A stretch of DNA of 64,000 nucleotides from Arthrobacter sp. B3I4 (GCF_030816855.1 NZ_JAUSYK010000001.1:62001-126000), one strand, 5' to 3'; shown: positions 26,362-35,365, numbered from the stretch's first letter. The notes: a model not told the origin generated them from the letters alone. Translations and numbers: made by a program.

Positions 26362-27107
26362 TTGCGATCCTGCAATGGACCACGCTTGCGGTTTGCGGTG
26401 TACTCGCCGCGGCCCGGATTCCGAGCGCTCTCCGCGGTGAGAGCAGGCTGATGTTTGGCATCCTGTTGCTGATGACCCTGGCGATCCTGCTCAGCATCCA
26501 AGGCCCCTACCTCGCTATTGACCAGGCGCTGGGGGGCATCAACCTCGCGAACCTTGCACTCCGCTTCATCATCTTCGGCGCCATTTTGATGGTGGGAGTC
26601 CGGGTGGCGAGGGGCTTTGGTGCTCAAGAGGCCTTGAGGCTCATCACGGGTAGGCCCGGCTTGGTGGCGCTGGCCGTTACCGGCGCCGCCGTGGTGCTGA
26701 CCTTCCTGATGATGGACACGGCGGGTTCTTCTGCCGGGCTGGAGGGCGTCTTCGCGAAGGACGCCCGCAACGCCTCCCTGGTGGAGTATTACGGCGCCGC
26801 GGGACGGCTTTACCCGGCTTACGTCTCGCTGGTCCTGCTCCCCACCATGATTCGTGTTGTCCGGGGCAGTCTGCCCGCCCTTATCCGTGCGGCGGCGGCC
26901 TTGCTGTCCGTAGGAGCGGTGGCCATCGCATTGAGCCTGCTGTCTCCGGTGGTTCCTCCCGGGATGGGTTTCCTGCGCTTCATCGTCAACTACACCGCCG
27001 TCCTCTGCTACGTACTGGGACTGGCCCTGATCTGGGTTGCCAAACTGCGGGCGCACGCACTGCCGCGCCGGTGGAAATCAAATGCCGCGGGCGCAACCCC
27101 GGACTAG
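26358..27107 (+). CDS. Seven-helix membrane protein, first of two tandem paralogues
   Basis: A 249-residue protein with seven predicted helices: residues about 2-20, 30-50, 62-82, 95-115, 140-160, 172-192 and 205-228. It is similar along its whole length to the next gene: LSIQGPYLAIDQALGG versus LSIPGPYAALDAALGG, NLALRFIIFG versus NLVLRFIVFG, and SAGLEGVFAKDARNASLV versus SAGLEALADGDARNAALV. The topology recalls the membrane part of MAB_1171c-type actinobacterial proteins, often found beside XRE genes. The ATG overlaps the HTH gene's stop (ATGA). No enzyme motif is visible, and the function is unknown. Confidence 0.75.
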   Translation: MIAILQWTTLAVCGVLAAARIPSALRGESRLMFGILLLMTLAILLSIQGPYLAIDQALGGINLANLALRFIIFGAILMVGVRVARGFGAQEALRLITGRPGLVALAVTGAAVVLTFLMMDTAGSSAGLEGVFAKDARNASLVEYYGAAGRLYPAYVSLVLLPTMIRVVRGSLPALIRAAAALLSVGAVAIALSLLSPVVPPGMGFLRFIVNYTAVLCYVLGLALIWVAKLRAHALPRRWKSNAAGATPD

Positions 27108-27119
27108 GAAGGCAGCATC

Positions 27120-27854
27120 ATGCCAGTCCTCGAGTGGGGCACGCTCGCCGTTTGCTGCATCGCCTTGCTCGTCCGCGCCCCGGATGTCCTGCGGGGACGC
27201 AACCGGATAGTTTTTTGGATTCTGTTTCTCGCCACGCTGTGCAGTTTGTTGAGCATCCCGGGACCATATGCTGCACTCGATGCCGCCTTGGGCGGATGGA
27301 ACCTGACAAACCTTGTCCTACGCTTCATTGTTTTCGGCATGATCTTTCTGGTGGCGCTGCGGCTCACCAAAGGACTCGGCGCCGTGCGGGTCCGGCAACT
27401 GATTACGGGCACCGGCGGCCGCTGGGCAGCGGCCGCCGGCTCTCTGGCGGTGACGGCGGTGTTCTTGCTGATGGACACGCGGGGTCCCTCTGCGGGGCTG
27501 GAGGCTCTGGCGGACGGTGACGCCAGGAACGCCGCCCTCGTTCCGCTCTACGCAGCGGCCGGCCGCAGCTATCCGGCCTTCATTTCCTTGGTCCTGCTCC
27601 CTCCCTTGCTGGCAACAATATTGGCGCCGCTGCCGCGCCTCGTCCGGGCCGGCGCGGCGCTCACCCTCGCCGGAGCCGTCGCGGCCATCGCCGGGGTGCC
27701 GGCGTCGTTTCTCCCGGGTGCGTGGGACGCGGGCCGGCAAATAATCAACTTCTCGGCAGTGCTCGGCTACGTCCTGGGGCTGCTTCTCTTCTGGCTCTCC
27801 GGCTACGTCGCCCGCCGGACGCATAACGCTCCGACAACGTTACGCAAAAAATAA
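27120..27854 (+). CDS. Seven-helix membrane protein, second tandem paralogue
   Basis: A 244-residue paralogue of the preceding protein with the same seven-helix layout and a Lys/Arg-rich C-terminus. Conserved between the two are LEWG/LQWTTLAVC at the N-terminus, GPYxAxDxALGG after TM2, LRFIxFG in TM3, MDTxGxSAGLE after TM4, YPAxxSLVLLP in TM5 and YVLGL in TM7. The gene starts 12 bp after the first, with GGAAGGCAGC before the ATG. The duplication suggests a heterodimer or a two-part channel/receptor. A hairpin at 27982-28015 ends the transcript. Confidence 0.75.
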   Translation: MPVLEWGTLAVCCIALLVRAPDVLRGRNRIVFWILFLATLCSLLSIPGPYAALDAALGGWNLTNLVLRFIVFGMIFLVALRLTKGLGAVRVRQLITGTGGRWAAAAGSLAVTAVFLLMDTRGPSAGLEALADGDARNAALVPLYAAAGRSYPAFISLVLLPPLLATILAPLPRLVRAGAALTLAGAVAAIAGVPASFLPGAWDAGRQIINFSAVLGYVLGLLLFWLSGYVARRTHNAPTTLRKK

Positions 27855-27981
27855 GACAATCCGTTCACAAAATCATTAGAGCGTGAGAGAATCATGATTG
27901 TGTGAAGGCGCTGGCCGGTTCCGTGAATGGGGATTCAGTCTTAGGGAGTCCGGAGACGCGTTTGAACGCCATTGGGGGGAT

Positions 27982-28015
27982 GAGTGGTAGCGGTCCGGAA
28001 GGACCGCTCCCACTC
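27982..28015 (+). terminator. Hairpin after the HTH/7-TM module
   Basis: A 15-bp stem with one mismatch (27982-27996 with 28001-28015) closed by a GGAA tetraloop. There is no long U run. It lies in the 256-bp gap before the convergent alpha-mannosidase gene, which otherwise holds only an AATCATGATT palindrome (27890-27899) and a doubtful short ORF. Confidence 0.55.
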
Positions 28016-28110
28016 AGCCTGTTTAAGCGCCGTTCCGCTCAATCCCCGTTTTCAGGGTGTTCCCCGCTGTGTGGCTGCGCCGGCTCCGTTGGCCCCGGTC
28101 CGCACCAACG

Positions 28111-31100
28111 TTAGCGGGAAAACCTCAGGGTCAGCAGCTGGAACGGCCGCAGCGTCAAAGCCGGCGACACCCCGGTGTACCGCACACCGGGCGCTTCAAC
28201 CGGCCGCTCCAGCAGGTCGACGCTCCACACGTCCGCCGCCTCGAAATTAACGGACACCACCCCGGCCGAGCGTTCTCCGAGGGACTCGTAGAGCCGGACG
28301 ACCACGTCGCCGGAGCCGTCTTCCGCGAGTTTGACAGCCTCAATTACCAGGGCCGGGTTGGAAACGCTGAACAGCGGTTCCACTCCGTGGTTTCCCTTGA
28401 CCGCACGCGGGGCGAGGTTTGTGCGGTAGCCCTCCTCAACGGCGTCGGCGATACTCGCACCGGGCCGGACCGTAACTGTCAGCTCGTGCTGCCCGCGGTC
28501 GGTGTTCGGGTCGGGAAACTGCGGCGCGCGCAGGAGTGAAACCCGCACTGTGGTGGTCGTGCCGCCGTCGAGGTCGCGGACATTGCGGGTGACGTCGTGG
28601 CCGTAGCTGGCGGCGTTGGAGACCGCGACGCCGTAGCCCGGCTCTGCCACGTGGATCCAGCGGTGCGCGCAGATCTCGAACTTGGCCGCCTCCCAGGAGG
28701 TATTGACGTGGGTTGGCCGGAATACGTGGCCGAACTGCGTCTCCGCTGCGGAACGATCCGCCCGCACGTCGAAGGCGAATCCGAGCTTGAGCAGCTTCTG
28801 GCGTTCCTGCCAGTCCACGGCGGTGGAAATCTCCAGGGAGGGCGCTCCCGGGGCCAGCCGGATCCGTTGGGTGACAGGCGAGCCGCCGGCGAACCGTTCC
28901 ACCACGACGACGGCGGCGTCGCCGTCGCGTTCCAGTGTCACCGAGCGGGCCTGGACCAGCGCCGAAACGTTGCGCCGGTAAAACGCGTCAAGGTCCCAGG
29001 CGTCCCACTCGTTCGGTGTGTCCCGGTGCAGTTCGAGAAGGTTGCCAAACCCGCCCGGAGCGATCGCTTCCCGGCCGCTGCGGTGGTCTTGGAGCGAGAC
29101 CAGGAGCCCGTCGGCGTTTAGCGTGGCGCGGATCAGGCCGTTGTCCAGGACGAAGCCGCCACCCTGGACCGCGCCCGAGTGCACCGGCACGGAGCTGTTG
29201 ACGGGCTCCGCGGCGGCGAGGGCAGGCACCCCAAATCGGGGATGCGGAGCGGCGTTCAGCAGGAATTGCCGGTCGCCCTCGCCCAGCAGCGCCGCGGCGG
29301 CTTCGGCGATGATCGCCTCCAGCTGGCGGGCGACGGCGGCGTAGTTCCGCTCGGCATCCCGGTGGACCCAGGCAATGGCGCTTCCGGGCAGGATGTCATG
29401 GAATTGCTGCAGCAACACCAGCCGCCAGAGCCGCTTAAGCTCCGCGGCCGGGTAGGGCGCGCCCACCCGGACAGCCGCGGTGGCGCACCACAGCTCCGCT
29501 TCCCGCAACAGGTGTTCGCTGCGCCGGTTGCCCCGCTTGGTGTTGGCCTGGCTGGTGTAGGTGCCGCGGTGGAGTTCGAGGTACATTTCGCCCACCCAGA
29601 CCGGAAGGTTGGGGTACTCCTCCTCGGCGCGGGTGAAGAAGTCCGCTGCGGAGCCGAGCCGGACCCGGGGGGAGCCTTCCAGGTCCGCGGTGCGGCGCGC
29701 GGCGGCCAGCATTTCCCGGGTGGGGCCGCCGCCGCCGTCGCCGTAGCCGAACGGCAGCAGCGACATGGTGCCGCGGCCGTGGTCGCGGTAGTTGCGTTCG
29801 GCGTGGGCGAGTTCCCGGCCGCTGATTTCTGAGCTGTAGGTGTCCACCGGGGGAAAGTGCGTGAAGAGCCGGGTGCCGTCAATTCCTTCCCAGTGGAACG
29901 TGTGGTGCGGCATCCGGTTCACCTGGTTCCAGGAAATCTTCTGGGTCAGGAACCAGCGGCTCCCGGCGGCCTTGACGATCTGCGGCAGCGCCGCCGAGTA
30001 GCCAAAGGTGTCCGGCAGCCAGGCCTCCCGGCATTCGACGCCGAATTCGGCCAGGAAGAAGCTCTTGCCCTCAAGGAACTGGCGCGCCATGGCTTCTCCG
30101 CCGGGCATGTTGCTGTCAGCTTCGACCCACATGCCGCCCACCGGGACGAACTGGCCGGTTTTCACCTTTTCCTTGATGCGCCCGAACAGCTCCGGGTAGT
30201 ACTCCTTCATCCAGGCAAGCTGCTGGGCCGAGGAGCAGGAGAAGACGAAGCCGGGGTCATCGTCCATGAGCGCGACGACGTTGGCGAAGGTCCGCGCGCA
30301 TTTGCGGATGGTCTCGCGGACCGGCCACAGCCACGCGGAGTCGATGTGCGCGTGGCCGGTCGCCACCAGCTGGTGTGCGGAGGCGTAGGCGGGCCGGGCC
30401 AGCACCTCCGCGAGCGCCGCCCGCCCCGCGGCGGCCGTGCCGGGTACGTCGTCGGGGTCCAGAACATCCAGCATCCTTTCCAGGGCGCGGAGGATTTCGT
30501 GCCGGCGGGGCAGCTCCATTGGCAGTTCGTGCATCAGCCCGCTCAGCGTCCAGATGTCCTGGTGCAGCTCCCAGACCGTCTGGTTGAGCTCGGCGATCAC
30601 GATGCTGCCGAGCCGGTATCTGGGTTCTTCGCCGGACGTCGCCTTGTCGCCGTCGGGCGTCGCCGCGAAGGTCCATCCCTGGGACAGGTCCGGGTTCGCG
30701 GCCGCCTCGACGTAGAAGTCCACGGACATACCGCTGCCTAAGAGTTTCAGCGGGACGTACTGGTTCCGGGGCGAGATGGCTTTGATCACCGTCCCGTCCG
30801 GGCGCCAGGCGATCCCTTCGCATTGGAAGCCGGGAAGGTCGCCGCCGAAGCCCAGGTCCACGAGAATCTCGACGGCGGTGTCCGCGGTGCTGCCCCAGGA
30901 ATCCGGTACCTCGCCCTGCAGCCGGAGCCATTTCGTGCTCCAGGGCTTCCCCCAGGGCGCCCCGTGCTCAAGAGGTGTGAACTGCTGGCGGAGCGCTTCC
31001 AGGACGGGCACCGGCTCATCCGGAGCATCCCAGCTGCTCAGCGCGAGGGGAATGCGGCGGGGGTACACCGCCGGAACGATGCGTTCGCGCAGAAAGCGGT

Positions 31101-31137
31101 CCAGCCGGACTTCCGTGAGACGGCGGTCGTCGTGCAA
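28111..31137 (-). CDS. Alpha-mannosidase, glycoside hydrolase family 38
   Basis: A 1008-residue GH38 enzyme hydrolysing alpha-mannosides in the cytoplasm (no signal peptide). An N-terminal beta domain (1-260) precedes the catalytic domain with ATGHAHIDSAWLWPVRET (zinc ligands His and Asp), EADSNMPGGEAM, and LPDTFGYSAALPQI with the nucleophile Asp. C-terminal beta-sandwich domains follow from about residue 640. The length is normal for the bacterial group. The start is a TTG at 31137, supported by AGAGGA five bases upstream. It stands alone, so its substrate (wall mannan or glycan fragments) is inferred only from family. Confidence 0.94.
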   Translation of the reverse strand: MHDDRRLTEVRLDRFLRERIVPAVYPRRIPLALSSWDAPDEPVPVLEALRQQFTPLEHGAPWGKPWSTKWLRLQGEVPDSWGSTADTAVEILVDLGFGGDLPGFQCEGIAWRPDGTVIKAISPRNQYVPLKLLGSGMSVDFYVEAAANPDLSQGWTFAATPDGDKATSGEEPRYRLGSIVIAELNQTVWELHQDIWTLSGLMHELPMELPRRHEILRALERMLDVLDPDDVPGTAAAGRAALAEVLARPAYASAHQLVATGHAHIDSAWLWPVRETIRKCARTFANVVALMDDDPGFVFSCSSAQQLAWMKEYYPELFGRIKEKVKTGQFVPVGGMWVEADSNMPGGEAMARQFLEGKSFFLAEFGVECREAWLPDTFGYSAALPQIVKAAGSRWFLTQKISWNQVNRMPHHTFHWEGIDGTRLFTHFPPVDTYSSEISGRELAHAERNYRDHGRGTMSLLPFGYGDGGGGPTREMLAAARRTADLEGSPRVRLGSAADFFTRAEEEYPNLPVWVGEMYLELHRGTYTSQANTKRGNRRSEHLLREAELWCATAAVRVGAPYPAAELKRLWRLVLLQQFHDILPGSAIAWVHRDAERNYAAVARQLEAIIAEAAAALLGEGDRQFLLNAAPHPRFGVPALAAAEPVNSSVPVHSGAVQGGGFVLDNGLIRATLNADGLLVSLQDHRSGREAIAPGGFGNLLELHRDTPNEWDAWDLDAFYRRNVSALVQARSVTLERDGDAAVVVVERFAGGSPVTQRIRLAPGAPSLEISTAVDWQERQKLLKLGFAFDVRADRSAAETQFGHVFRPTHVNTSWEAAKFEICAHRWIHVAEPGYGVAVSNAASYGHDVTRNVRDLDGGTTTTVRVSLLRAPQFPDPNTDRGQHELTVTVRPGASIADAVEEGYRTNLAPRAVKGNHGVEPLFSVSNPALVIEAVKLAEDGSGDVVVRLYESLGERSAGVVSVNFEAADVWSVDLLERPVEAPGVRYTGVSPALTLRPFQLLTLRFSR

Positions 31138-31240
31138 TGTGATCCTCTTAGCGCTGGTGCGGGCGGGCCGGAGGCGGGCCTTGGCTCCAGCCGTTGGGGA
31201 AGAATCTACGCGGACCGCACCGCTTTAGCCACCACCTGTC

Positions 31241-32110
31241 CTAGCTGATTGCTGCCGGCACGCCGATCCGTTCATGACCGGCGTAGACGTTCAAGGTAGT
31301 CCCACGGCTGAACCCGGCAAGCGTCATACCGCTGGCCTCAGCGAGTTCGACCGCCAGGCTGCTGGGAGCACTGACGGCAGCCAGGACGGGAATGCCGGCC
31401 AGCGATGCCTTCTGCACCAGTTCAAACGACGCCCGTCCGGAGACCTGGAGGACGGTGCATGTCAGCGGCAGCAGCCCCTCCCGGAGCGCCCACCCCACCA
31501 CCTTGTCCACCGCGTTATGCCGGCCGACGTCTTCACGCAGACACAGCAGTTCCGCGGCGCCGTCGTCGGAAATCCGGAACAAAGCTGCGGCGTGGACGCC
31601 GCCGGTAACGTCGAAGACCGCCTGGGCTTCGCGCAGCTTATCCGGCAGCGAGGCCAGCGTTTCCACCGGCACGGTCAGCCGGTCTTGGGCCGGGCTGAAG
31701 TGTGAGGATTTGCTCACGGCCTCGATGGAGTCTGTCCCGCAGATCCCGCACGAACTGGAGGTGAAGAAGTTACGCCCGGTCTCGGGCCGGACGACGTCGG
31801 GGCGCAGCTGCGCCTCCACGACGTTGAACGTCTGGACGCCGTCTTCATCCTCACCGGCGCAGAACCGCAGCGAGACGAGTTGGTCCGCCGACCAGATCAC
31901 ACCCTCCGAGACCAGGAACCCCGCGACGAGGTCGAAATCGTTGCCCGGGGTCCGCATGGTGACGGAGTAGGAGAGGTTGCCCAGCCTGATTTCGAGCGGT
32001 TCTTCAACCGCCAGCACGTCTTCCCGGTACCGGACCGGGAACTCCAGGGCCTGCGGCGAGCCGTCGAGGACAAATTTGTGCAGCTTGCGTCGCTGTGTCA
32101 AGCGGCCCAT
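31241..32110 (-). CDS. fdhD: Formate dehydrogenase accessory sulfurtransferase FdhD
   Basis: FdhD passes sulfur from a cysteine desulfurase to the molybdenum cofactor of formate dehydrogenase. The 289-residue protein has the conserved cysteine motif SSSCGICGTDSIEA near residue 118, CLREDVGRHNAVDKVVG near 190 and VQKASLAGIPVLAAVSAPSSLA near 225. Moco genes (moeA, mobA) lie just upstream on the same strand, 88 bp away. Formate dehydrogenase itself is not in the window, so the client enzyme must be encoded elsewhere. Confidence 0.95.
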   Translation of the reverse strand: MGRLTQRRKLHKFVLDGSPQALEFPVRYREDVLAVEEPLEIRLGNLSYSVTMRTPGNDFDLVAGFLVSEGVIWSADQLVSLRFCAGEDEDGVQTFNVVEAQLRPDVVRPETGRNFFTSSSCGICGTDSIEAVSKSSHFSPAQDRLTVPVETLASLPDKLREAQAVFDVTGGVHAAALFRISDDGAAELLCLREDVGRHNAVDKVVGWALREGLLPLTCTVLQVSGRASFELVQKASLAGIPVLAAVSAPSSLAVELAEASGMTLAGFSRGTTLNVYAGHERIGVPAAIS

Positions 32111-32198
32111 GGGAACTCCTTATTAGCATTGCGAGTGGGTCCGGCCGCCTGCCGGGGGCCGGGTGCCCCTCAATTCATTCTGAACCTCTGCCGGCGGG

Positions 32199-33563
32199 TC
32201 AGCCAAGCAGGCCGCTCCAGTCGACCGGGCCATCCGCGGCCGGTTTCCGCGAGGTACGCTTCGCGGCCGGTTTCGCCGGGGCTTTCGCGGCAGCCGGTTC
32301 CGGCAAGGCGGCGCCCCACGGCAGGGCGAAGGCCGGCACCGGCTCCCCCAGCTGCACACCGTGCGGTGGGACTACCAGGATGCCGTCGGCCGCGGCCAGT
32401 CCGCGCATCATGCCCGGGCCGGTGTGTTGCGCCGGCGACGCCATGCCGTAGAGCATACGGAACGGCATCAGCCGGGTCCTGCCCGGATCCGGATCGATCA
32501 GGGTTCCGCAGGGCACCTCGGTCACCGGAGGCAGGGTCCGGTGGTCCAGCGCGGCCAGCAGCGGGCCGCCGATCGTGGACAGCGCCATCATGGCCGCGAG
32601 CGGGTTTCCAGGCAGTCCGATGACGAAGCGCCCATCCGGCAGTTCGGCGAGCACCGCCGGGTGGCCCGGGCGCATAGCGATGCCGTCGATCAGCAGCCGG
32701 CCGCCAAGTTTCGTGACCGTGCGCCGGAGGTGGTCGGTGCCGGATTTTCCTGTGCCGCCGGTGGTGATGACGACGTCGGCAGGCAGCGTCTCGGGGGCGT
32801 CGGCGTCGATGTCCTCGAGGGCGGCGAGCCATTCCGCGTCGCTGTCCCCGATCTTGACCTCCCCGGCGCTGATCCCGCCGAGCATCTCTACGACGGCGGC
32901 CAGCTGCGGACCAAAAGTGTCCCGCACCTCGCCGGGAAGGGGCACACCGCTGCTGACGACCTCGGAGCCAGTGAGCACGAGGCGGACGACCGCCTTGCCG
33001 AGGACCGGCAGCGCGTCATGCCCGGCGAGCGCGGCCAATGCCAGGTGCGCGGGGTTAAGCACGGTGCCTGCCTTGATTAGTACGTCACCCTCGCCGGCTT
33101 CCTCCGCGGCTTTGCGGATGTGTTGACCGTTGCGCGGCTCCCCGGGCTTGGCCGCGCCGCCCAGTTTCAGCACCGGCAGTCCGTCCTCATCTTCCCCGAT
33201 AACGCCGCTTTCACTGCGGAGCACTGCTTTGGCGCCCGGGGGGATCAGTCCCCCGGTGACAATCGGGCTGGCCTGGCGCGGGGCCAACCGCTGACCCGGT
33301 TCAGCGAGGATCCAGGGCCCGCTGCCATTGACAGCCCACCCGTCCATAGCGGAGGAAGCGTAATGCGGCATGTCGTGCAGGGCCACGACGTCCTCCGCCA
33401 GCGTCCGTCCCAGCGCATGGCGGAGCGGAACCGGCGCTGGCAGGATGGGCGCGGCGCAGTCGAAGGAGAGCTGCCGGGCCTCCTGCCAGGTGTGGGCGAG
33501 ATGCCGGTGCGGCGCCTGTTCCGGGCCAGCGCCGATACTGCCGTCAGGTGACCCGGGCGTCAT
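32199..33563 (-). CDS. moeA: Molybdopterin molybdenumtransferase MoeA
   Basis: Inserts molybdate into adenylated molybdopterin. The 454-residue protein starts at the ATG 33563, within the end of the DUF6457 gene (ATGA overlap). Motifs: SSAMDGWAV near residue 68, PIVTGGLIPPGAKAVLRSE near 103, VITTGGTGKSGTDHLR near 265 and IGLPGNPLAAMM near 315. The last 45 residues are a Lys/Ala/Pro-rich tail beyond the usual end of MoeA. A longer open frame to 33818 overlaps two other genes and was not used. Part of a mobA-DUF6457-moeA operon. Confidence 0.94.
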   Translation of the reverse strand: MTPGSPDGSIGAGPEQAPHRHLAHTWQEARQLSFDCAAPILPAPVPLRHALGRTLAEDVVALHDMPHYASSAMDGWAVNGSGPWILAEPGQRLAPRQASPIVTGGLIPPGAKAVLRSESGVIGEDEDGLPVLKLGGAAKPGEPRNGQHIRKAAEEAGEGDVLIKAGTVLNPAHLALAALAGHDALPVLGKAVVRLVLTGSEVVSSGVPLPGEVRDTFGPQLAAVVEMLGGISAGEVKIGDSDAEWLAALEDIDADAPETLPADVVITTGGTGKSGTDHLRRTVTKLGGRLLIDGIAMRPGHPAVLAELPDGRFVIGLPGNPLAAMMALSTIGGPLLAALDHRTLPPVTEVPCGTLIDPDPGRTRLMPFRMLYGMASPAQHTGPGMMRGLAAADGILVVPPHGVQLGEPVPAFALPWGAALPEPAAAKAPAKPAAKRTSRKPAADGPVDWSGLLG

Positions 33564-33847
33564 GCCCCGGAGGCCTCGGAGGCGCCGTAGTCCTTGGCCA
33601 GTTTCCGGGCCACCGCCATGGCTGCCCTCATCGAAGCGTCGTCCGGTGCCTGGCCGGAACCAGAGGCCAGGCCGGCGGCGAAGCCAGCGATGAAGGTGGT
33701 CAGCGGCGCGGCCGGACGGACGATGGAGTGGGCGGCCACGCCGGCCAGCCCCAGCACTTCGTTGATGTCGACGTCGACGTCTTCCAGCTCCAGGGCCTGG
33801 AGCAGCGCGCGGCACCAATCTTCGAGCGTTTCATCCTGGCTCTTCAC
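33560..33847 (-). CDS. DUF6457 small protein in the Moco cluster
   Basis: A 95-residue, largely helical protein: ETLEDWCRALLQALELEDVDVDINEVLGLAGVAAHSIVRPAAPLTTFIAGFAAG, ending AMAVARKLAKDYGAS. This DUF6457 type is found beside mobA/moeA in actinobacteria; its role is unknown. It starts at a GTG (33847) overlapping the mobA stop (GTGA), and its own stop overlaps the moeA ATG, so all three are translated together. That tight coupling suggests it helps MobA or MoeA rather than acting elsewhere. Confidence 0.85.
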   Translation of the reverse strand: MKSQDETLEDWCRALLQALELEDVDVDINEVLGLAGVAAHSIVRPAAPLTTFIAGFAAGLASGSGQAPDDASMRAAMAVARKLAKDYGASEASGA

Positions 33848-34578
33848 GGCATGCCTCCCAAGTCGTTTACGGCCCCTGGCCCACCGGACCGGCGTGAGCC
33901 GGTCGTCGATACCCCCAAGGCGGAGGCGTCATCCCATGTGTCCACGTCATCGGTGGAGCCGGGCGGAACCGGGACCGTCCGCAGGTCAAGACTAGCAAGC
34001 AGGGCGAAGACAGATCCGCCCTGAAGCTCGCCGCGTCGTGCCGCCCCGTCGACGGCCCGTTGTAGCGCGGCTGTGCTATAAAGTCCCACCAGGGGCTGGG
34101 TGCGGCCGTCCGCCGAGACCGCCACTGCCCCCTCGAGCGGCGTCGGCGGCCCAGCGTCTGCCAGGGGCGGGCCGTCCAGCGGCGCGGGCGGGCCGGCATC
34201 TGCCCTACTACCGACGTCGTTTGCCATGGTTTCGAGCAGGGAAGGAATGGCGTCCGCGACCATCGGCATGTCGCAAGCGATCACGAGCGTCCGGGGCGCC
34301 GGACCGTCAGCGGCACTTTGCGCTGCTCCGGCTAAGGCAGCAAGCCCGGCCGCAATGGCAGCAGCGGGGCCGCCAAAAGGAGGGTCTTCACGGCATCGGA
34401 GCACGGCCGGGGGCAGCGTGACGGTGCCGGGTCCCACAACAACGCTCCGGCGGGCACCGCTGGCTGCCTGCAGGGAGCGTTCGAGCAGGGTCTGCCCGTG
34501 CAGGACCAGTTGGGCTTTGGGCACACCGCCGAGCCGGGAGGACCTGCCTCCGGCGAGGATTACGGCATCAAACGGCAC
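33844..34578 (-). CDS. mobA: Molybdenum cofactor guanylyltransferase MobA-like
   Basis: A 244-residue nucleotidyltransferase. The N-terminus has VILAGGRSSRLGGVPKAQLVL (nucleotide-binding loop, residues 6-26), and VIACDMPMVAD near 100 supplies the metal-binding Asp. Together these indicate NTP transfer to molybdopterin (GMP or CMP). Residues about 123-148 contain an imperfect internal repeat, DAGPPAPLDGPP and DAGPPTPLEGA, that is not part of the family fold and probably forms a loop. The C-terminus is Gly/Ser-rich. First gene of the operon with DUF6457 and moeA. Confidence 0.88.
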   Translation of the reverse strand: MPFDAVILAGGRSSRLGGVPKAQLVLHGQTLLERSLQAASGARRSVVVGPGTVTLPPAVLRCREDPPFGGPAAAIAAGLAALAGAAQSAADGPAPRTLVIACDMPMVADAIPSLLETMANDVGSRADAGPPAPLDGPPLADAGPPTPLEGAVAVSADGRTQPLVGLYSTAALQRAVDGAARRGELQGGSVFALLASLDLRTVPVPPGSTDDVDTWDDASALGVSTTGSRRSGGPGAVNDLGGMP

Positions 34579-34645
34579 CTACCCAGCCTAGCCGTACCGG
34601 CACCTCGCTGTTCGCAGGGCCGGCCGTACTGACGGGCACAGCGGG

Positions 34646-35146
34646 CTAGTGCGCCGACTCGGGGAGCAGGAAGGGGTCCCAAGCCGGCGTCGGCTTCTCC
34701 AGTTCCTTGATCTGCCAGATCGTGCCTTTGGGCGGGCCGGGAACAAAGCCGAGCCGCCACCCCATCTCCGCGGGGGTATGGTCCCCCTTGGCGTTGTTGC
34801 AGTGCAAGCAGGCTGCGACCAGGTTTTCCCAGGAGTCAGCGCCGCCCCGGGACTTGGGCTGGACATGGTCGATAGTGTGGGCTGCTTTGCCGCAGTAGGC
34901 GCAGCGGTGGTTGTCGCGGCGCAGCACTCCCCTGCGGCTGACGGCCGTGAGGATGTTGTAGCGCGGCCGGATGTACCGGTTGAGCAGGATCACACTCGGG
35001 CGGCCCAGGATCTCCTGGGGCCCGACGACCGGGTCGTCGCCTTCGGCCAGCACGCTGGCCTTTCCGGTCAGGACAAGGACCAGCGCCCGGCGGAAGGTCA
35101 CCACCGCTAGCGGTTCATATCCAGCATTCAGAACAAGAGTGCGCAT
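34646..35146 (-). CDS. HNH endonuclease
   Basis: A 166-residue HNH nuclease of the small actinobacterial type. The N-terminus is LVLNAGYEPLAVVTFRRALVLVL. The zinc-bound HNH fold has CAYCGKAAHTIDHVQPKSRGG, then ENLVAACLHCNNAKGDHTP: two Cys pairs, the catalytic DH, and the N and H of the motif. I used the ATG at 35146 (MRTLVLNAG), which has AAGAGG seven bases upstream; an ATG at 35152 lies almost on top of that site. Such proteins are widespread housekeeping nucleases of uncertain purpose, not restriction enzymes with a visible methylase. Confidence 0.88.
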   Translation of the reverse strand: MRTLVLNAGYEPLAVVTFRRALVLVLTGKASVLAEGDDPVVGPQEILGRPSVILLNRYIRPRYNILTAVSRRGVLRRDNHRCAYCGKAAHTIDHVQPKSRGGADSWENLVAACLHCNNAKGDHTPAEMGWRLGFVPGPPKGTIWQIKELEKPTPAWDPFLLPESAH

Positions 35147-35298
35147 CCGCATACCTCTTCACGGCCGCACCCGCCAGGGGCACGAGGGCCGGCTGCCCTC
35201 TGCATGGTCGGGCTATGATCGACACCACAAGAGTAAACACCGGAAGCCCGGATTGCCGAATTTTTCTTCCGGGCCCTGCGGCGGCCGGGAGGCCCGCG

Positions 35299-35340
35299 AA
35301 CGCGAAAGACCCCCACCGGAAGGCAGGGGTCTTTCGCGTT
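35299..35340. terminator. Strong terminator after the NlpC/P60 gene
   Basis: A perfect 15-bp stem, AACGCGAAAGACCCC (35299-35313) with its complement (35326-35340), and a 12-base loop. It lies 26 bp beyond the NlpC/P60 stop on the minus strand. Confidence 0.85.
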
Positions 35341-35365
35341 ATCACGGCAGTTGCCGCGGGGAGTC

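Noticed and set aside
27902..28114. 70-codon ORF after the seven-helix genes with a Cys-rich end (GCSPLCGC), at first sight like a peptide precursor.
   Set aside because: GTG start with poor ribosome-binding site, no signal sequence, and the transcript-ending hairpin at 27982-28015 lies inside it.
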